In this document: one piece after another, positions 28,676 through 31,277 of the stretch
How the letters are laid out: each line of letters opens with the position of its first letter
How positions within the stretch are numbered: the stretch's first letter is position 1
Notes under the pieces: generated by a model
Seen by the model: only the letters and a program-made list of their open reading frames with translations
What the model was told of the DNA's origin: nothing
The model's database searches: none
Program-made: the position numbers and the translations under genes
Virus record (IMG/VR): IMGVR_UViG_3300022204_000016
Span: 1-31,277 of that record
Length of the DNA: 31,277 nucleotides
From: a virus
Strand: one strand, 5' to 3'

Positions 28676-30922
28676 ATGACCCTACCCGTCACCAATCCAA
28701 CGCTAGCCAAGTTGAAGGATATAAATATCGAGCCGCATCTTGTGCTGTGCATCGAAGGTTTGGATTATTGCTTTACAAATGTGACGATCAAAGAGCTGAT
28801 TCGCTACGGTATGCCGGATTTGTTTTACGGCGACCCTGTAGTTTATGGTGGGGTACGGCCTATCAGCACTCAGAAAGAATATATATCAGGCCAGGGAACA
28901 TCCAATTCTATTAAGCAGCAGCTTCAGCCCGACAAGGGTGCAGTTAGCTCAGTCAGTACCATGACCATTCGCATGATTGATAAGAATCAGGATGTCACAC
29001 GTTTGATATCCCCAGGCTTTGAGCTGCCCGAGCCATTCGGGGCACGTGCCACAGTGTACATGGGCTTTGGTGATACGGCCTTTCCAGAGGATTACCTGAT
29101 AATTCATGCGGGTGTGATATCGGATATCAAAGCCGGTGCAGGTTGGGTGGAGCTTTCAATCAACTCACCTGAAGAGAAAAAACGTCAGAAGATATTTGCA
29201 AAAACTGAGACAAAGTTAAACGGAGCGCTCAACGCTGGTGTGACTACATCGCTAACTCATGAGCCTCTGACAAATGATCAAGGCTTTTTATTGCCTGCGG
29301 ATGCGCTGCGCACGTTCGTTCGAATAGACGATGAGATCATTGAGTACACCACAGCTCCCACAGCCACTAGCCTTGGCGGTTTAACTCGTGGTCAATTCAC
29401 TGTATCTGGAGGCAGCCCTGATACCAATCATGCCGATGAGGCTGAGATCACATCCATATACGTGCTAGAGGGGCACCCGATTGACTTGGCCCTTAAGATT
29501 ATGCTTTCAGACGGGCCTCAGTATTACAGTGAGGATGTTCCCGCTGTGAGATTTGAGCAGATAACTGGAACGCTTAATATTCCAAACGCGGTATTTTTGG
29601 AGAATGTTGATATCTATAGGCTCAACGGAGTCACGCGTGGCGATAAGGTCACAATCACAGGTGCTGCTAATGGCGCAAACAATGTGACCGATGCGGTTAT
29701 TGACAGCGTTGTTAAAACGGATCTGGGAAGCTACTTAGTTCTAACAGGCGTATCGCTTGTGTCAGAGATAGGCTCGTCGGCTTTGGTTAAGTTCTCCAGT
29801 CGCTACAACGTGCTGGGTACGGGGGCAGGCCTTGGCATGATTCCAGTTGAAGTTGACATTGTTCAACACGAAGAGCTTCGGCAGGGATTTCTAGCAAGCG
29901 CTGCGAACGTTCGCATCTATTTGAAAGAAGAAGTTGAGGGCAAAGAGCTTATTGAGAAAGAATTGTATTTGCCGTTTACAGGATACAGCCTACCCAGAAG
30001 TGGCAAAGCCTCAATGGGTGCGCATTTGCCTCCTATACCTGGCTCTGAGATTCAGTTCCTAGATCAGGACAACATCAAGGCACCGAGTACGATTAAGATT
30101 CGCCGAAGCTTTGGAAAGAATTTCTATAACCAGATTATATATAAATACGACGAGCTTATTGTTGAGGAACGTTTTGTTGGTGGAACGATAAGTGTTGATC
30201 AAGACTCAATTGACGAGATAGGCAAAAAATCCAGCCTTGTGATAGAGGCTCTGGGTTTGCGAACGGATTTGCAAGCTGGCAGCAGCACGCTAACATCCTC
30301 TCAGAGATTTTTGCTACGCTATAGGCGGGGTGCTGAATACTTTGAAGGCATTCGGGTGCTCTTTAGGGTAGGTGCGAGAATAGAGCCAGGCGATATTGTT
30401 AGCTTTGATTTTGAGGGTCTTCAGGTCAGCAACACTCGTGATGGTAATAGGAATAAGAAAACCCGGCTGTTTGAAGTTATCAACAAATCGTTGGATCTAA
30501 AGACAGGTGATGTGACACTTGATCTTGTTGATACGAATTTCGATGGCAATGACCGTTTTGGGCTATTTAGCCCCTCAAGCTATATCAAGAGCGGGCTATC
30601 CACGACCCAGTTTGTTATTGGCCAATCGTTTACAGCGCCTTTTGGGATAGATGAGTTTAGGAAGTGGGAAGACATAGTGGGTTGTGCGGTTAAGATTCGC
30701 AATTCAGCCTATACATTGCAGAGTGACAGCTTTGTAACCTCGGCTAGTAGCAATACGATAACGGTATCACCTGCGCTCTCGTTTGTGCCTTCAGCTGGTA
30801 TGTTAATGGAGTTTGCTCACTATGATTTGCAAACTGACCGTGTGAAAGTAATATACACCTTTATGACAGACGATGGGAATCAGTTCCCGTCTGATAATGG
30901 TGACCCGTACACCTTTGCATAG
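28676..30922 (+). CDS. Large tail-tip (hub-like) protein
   Basis: A 748-aa protein, the only large structural gene after the lysis segment. GGGAG precedes its ATG. The first 200 residues are beta-rich with long strands (TMTIRMIDKNQDVTRLI, YLIIHAGVISDIKAGAG), as in tail-hub proteins. A domain with DDEIIEYTTAPTATSLGGLT (about 222-241) recurs in phage tail-tip proteins. An insert near 310-360 (IYRLNGVTRGDKVTITGAAN) resembles a beta module. The late part has LRYRRGAEYFEGIRVLFRVG and VISFDF-like strands. Tail-tip or hub role is inferred from size and fold pattern. Confidence 0.6.
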   Translation: MTLPVTNPTLAKLKDINIEPHLVLCIEGLDYCFTNVTIKELIRYGMPDLFYGDPVVYGGVRPISTQKEYISGQGTSNSIKQQLQPDKGAVSSVSTMTIRMIDKNQDVTRLISPGFELPEPFGARATVYMGFGDTAFPEDYLIIHAGVISDIKAGAGWVELSINSPEEKKRQKIFAKTETKLNGALNAGVTTSLTHEPLTNDQGFLLPADALRTFVRIDDEIIEYTTAPTATSLGGLTRGQFTVSGGSPDTNHADEAEITSIYVLEGHPIDLALKIMLSDGPQYYSEDVPAVRFEQITGTLNIPNAVFLENVDIYRLNGVTRGDKVTITGAANGANNVTDAVIDSVVKTDLGSYLVLTGVSLVSEIGSSALVKFSSRYNVLGTGAGLGMIPVEVDIVQHEELRQGFLASAANVRIYLKEEVEGKELIEKELYLPFTGYSLPRSGKASMGAHLPPIPGSEIQFLDQDNIKAPSTIKIRRSFGKNFYNQIIYKYDELIVEERFVGGTISVDQDSIDEIGKKSSLVIEALGLRTDLQAGSSTLTSSQRFLLRYRRGAEYFEGIRVLFRVGARIEPGDIVSFDFEGLQVSNTRDGNRNKKTRLFEVINKSLDLKTGDVTLDLVDTNFDGNDRFGLFSPSSYIKSGLSTTQFVIGQSFTAPFGIDEFRKWEDIVGCAVKIRNSAYTLQSDSFVTSASSNTITVSPALSFVPSAGMLMEFAHYDLQTDRVKVIYTFMTDDGNQFPSDNGDPYTFA

Positions 30923-30932
30923 GAGATAAGAA

Positions 30933-31277
30933 ATGGCTGACGTACCTGGCGCGCTCGTTAAAATGTTGGTTGAAGAATTAGACTTTCGCTCGCCTAACTC
31001 AGAGGCCGTTCAAACCAAGATCGGCGCTAATATCAATGCGCTTATAGATAACGATGCAGCCAGGTTGTTGAAAGCGCAATCTTTCACAGCCAGTGGTACT
31101 TTTAATGCCCCATCAACTCTGACCTTTAACCGAGCTTTATGCTGGGGTTGGGGTGGAGGAGGCGGCGGTGGAGGCGGCGGGGGTTCTGATGCAGCTGGCG
31201 GCGGCAATGCTGGCGGCGGCGGCTCTGGCGGCGGGGCCTCATTCCCCGGCTGGCGTATTGTGACTATCTCAGCTGGC
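30933..31277 (+). CDS. Gly-rich fibre protein, cut by window end
   Basis: At least 115 aa; the frame is open to the edge. AGGAG precedes the ATG at 30933. An N-terminal helix (ALVKMLVEELDFRSPNS) is followed by SFTASGTFNAPSTLTF and then a Gly-rich tract beginning WGWGGGG at about residue 70 and including GGGNAGGGGSGGGASFPG. This is the pattern of glycine-rich receptor-binding or adhesin domains at the ends of phage fibres. The rest of the gene lies to the right. Confidence 0.7.
   Translation, partial: MADVPGALVKMLVEELDFRSPNSEAVQTKIGANINALIDNDAARLLKAQSFTASGTFNAPSTLTFNRALCWGWGGGGGGGGGGGSDAAGGGNAGGGGSGGGASFPGWRIVTISAG

Noticed and set aside
31151-31235. Phase-variable G tract in the Gly-rich gene
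   Set aside because: The glycine codons are mixed (GGA, GGC, GGT, GGG), so there is no long single-base or single-codon run likely to slip.
1-31277. Integrase, repressor or attachment site proving a temperate life style
   Set aside because: None is seen. The parS-like site alone is not evidence of lysogeny.

Overview
The window is part of a double-stranded DNA tailed-phage genome, or a prophage copy of one. It carries a complete head-to-tail structural gene series: terminase, portal, scaffold, capsid, connectors, tail tube, frameshifted tail-assembly chaperone, tape measure, fibres, lysis genes and tail tip. No contractile sheath or wedge baseplate gene is visible, so a long non-contractile (siphovirus-like) tail is inferred. 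The endolysin is a compact T7-lysozyme-type amidase with no wall-binding domain, which fits a Gram-negative host. The host cannot be named from this sequence. No integrase, tRNA or CRISPR array was found.

Positions 1-2343 are a leftward early operon. In transcription order it encodes two unknown helical proteins, an ERF-type single-strand annealing protein, a small ribbon-helix-helix protein, two tiny overlapping membrane peptides, and a RecU-like Holliday junction resolvase that ends near the left edge. A 16-bp sequence differing from the consensus bacterial parS site at one terminal base fills the gap in front of the resolvase. The operon starts in a control region (about 2350-2440) with two 22-bp tandem repeats, a third inverted copy of their core, and a likely promoter. 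A leftward terminator at 2436-2475 separates it from upstream transcription.

Positions 2480-3926 hold a second leftward group of small unknown genes, one of them RyR-domain-like. Positions 3927-4084 are a divergent, palindrome-rich switch to rightward transcription.

From 4085 to the right edge nearly everything is rightward and tightly packed, often with ATGA or TAATG junctions. The order is: two small unknowns; a ParB-like protein; small and large terminase; portal; two related virion morphogenesis proteins; scaffold; major capsid; several small head-associated proteins; a fibre set with a collagen-like protein and a probable fibre chaperone; connector with an EF-hand-like loop; tail terminator; tail tube with an extra domain; chaperone G/GT with an A AAA AAG slip site; tape measure; distal tail protein; four appendage proteins; holin candidate; endolysin; a leftward patatin-like phospholipase; a large tail-tip protein; and a Gly-rich fibre cut by the window end.

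The items most worth following up are the patatin-like phospholipase inserted on the opposite strand between the lysis and tail-tip genes, the parS-like site in the recombination operon with its two hidden membrane peptides, and the likely head-fibre cluster between capsid and connector genes.
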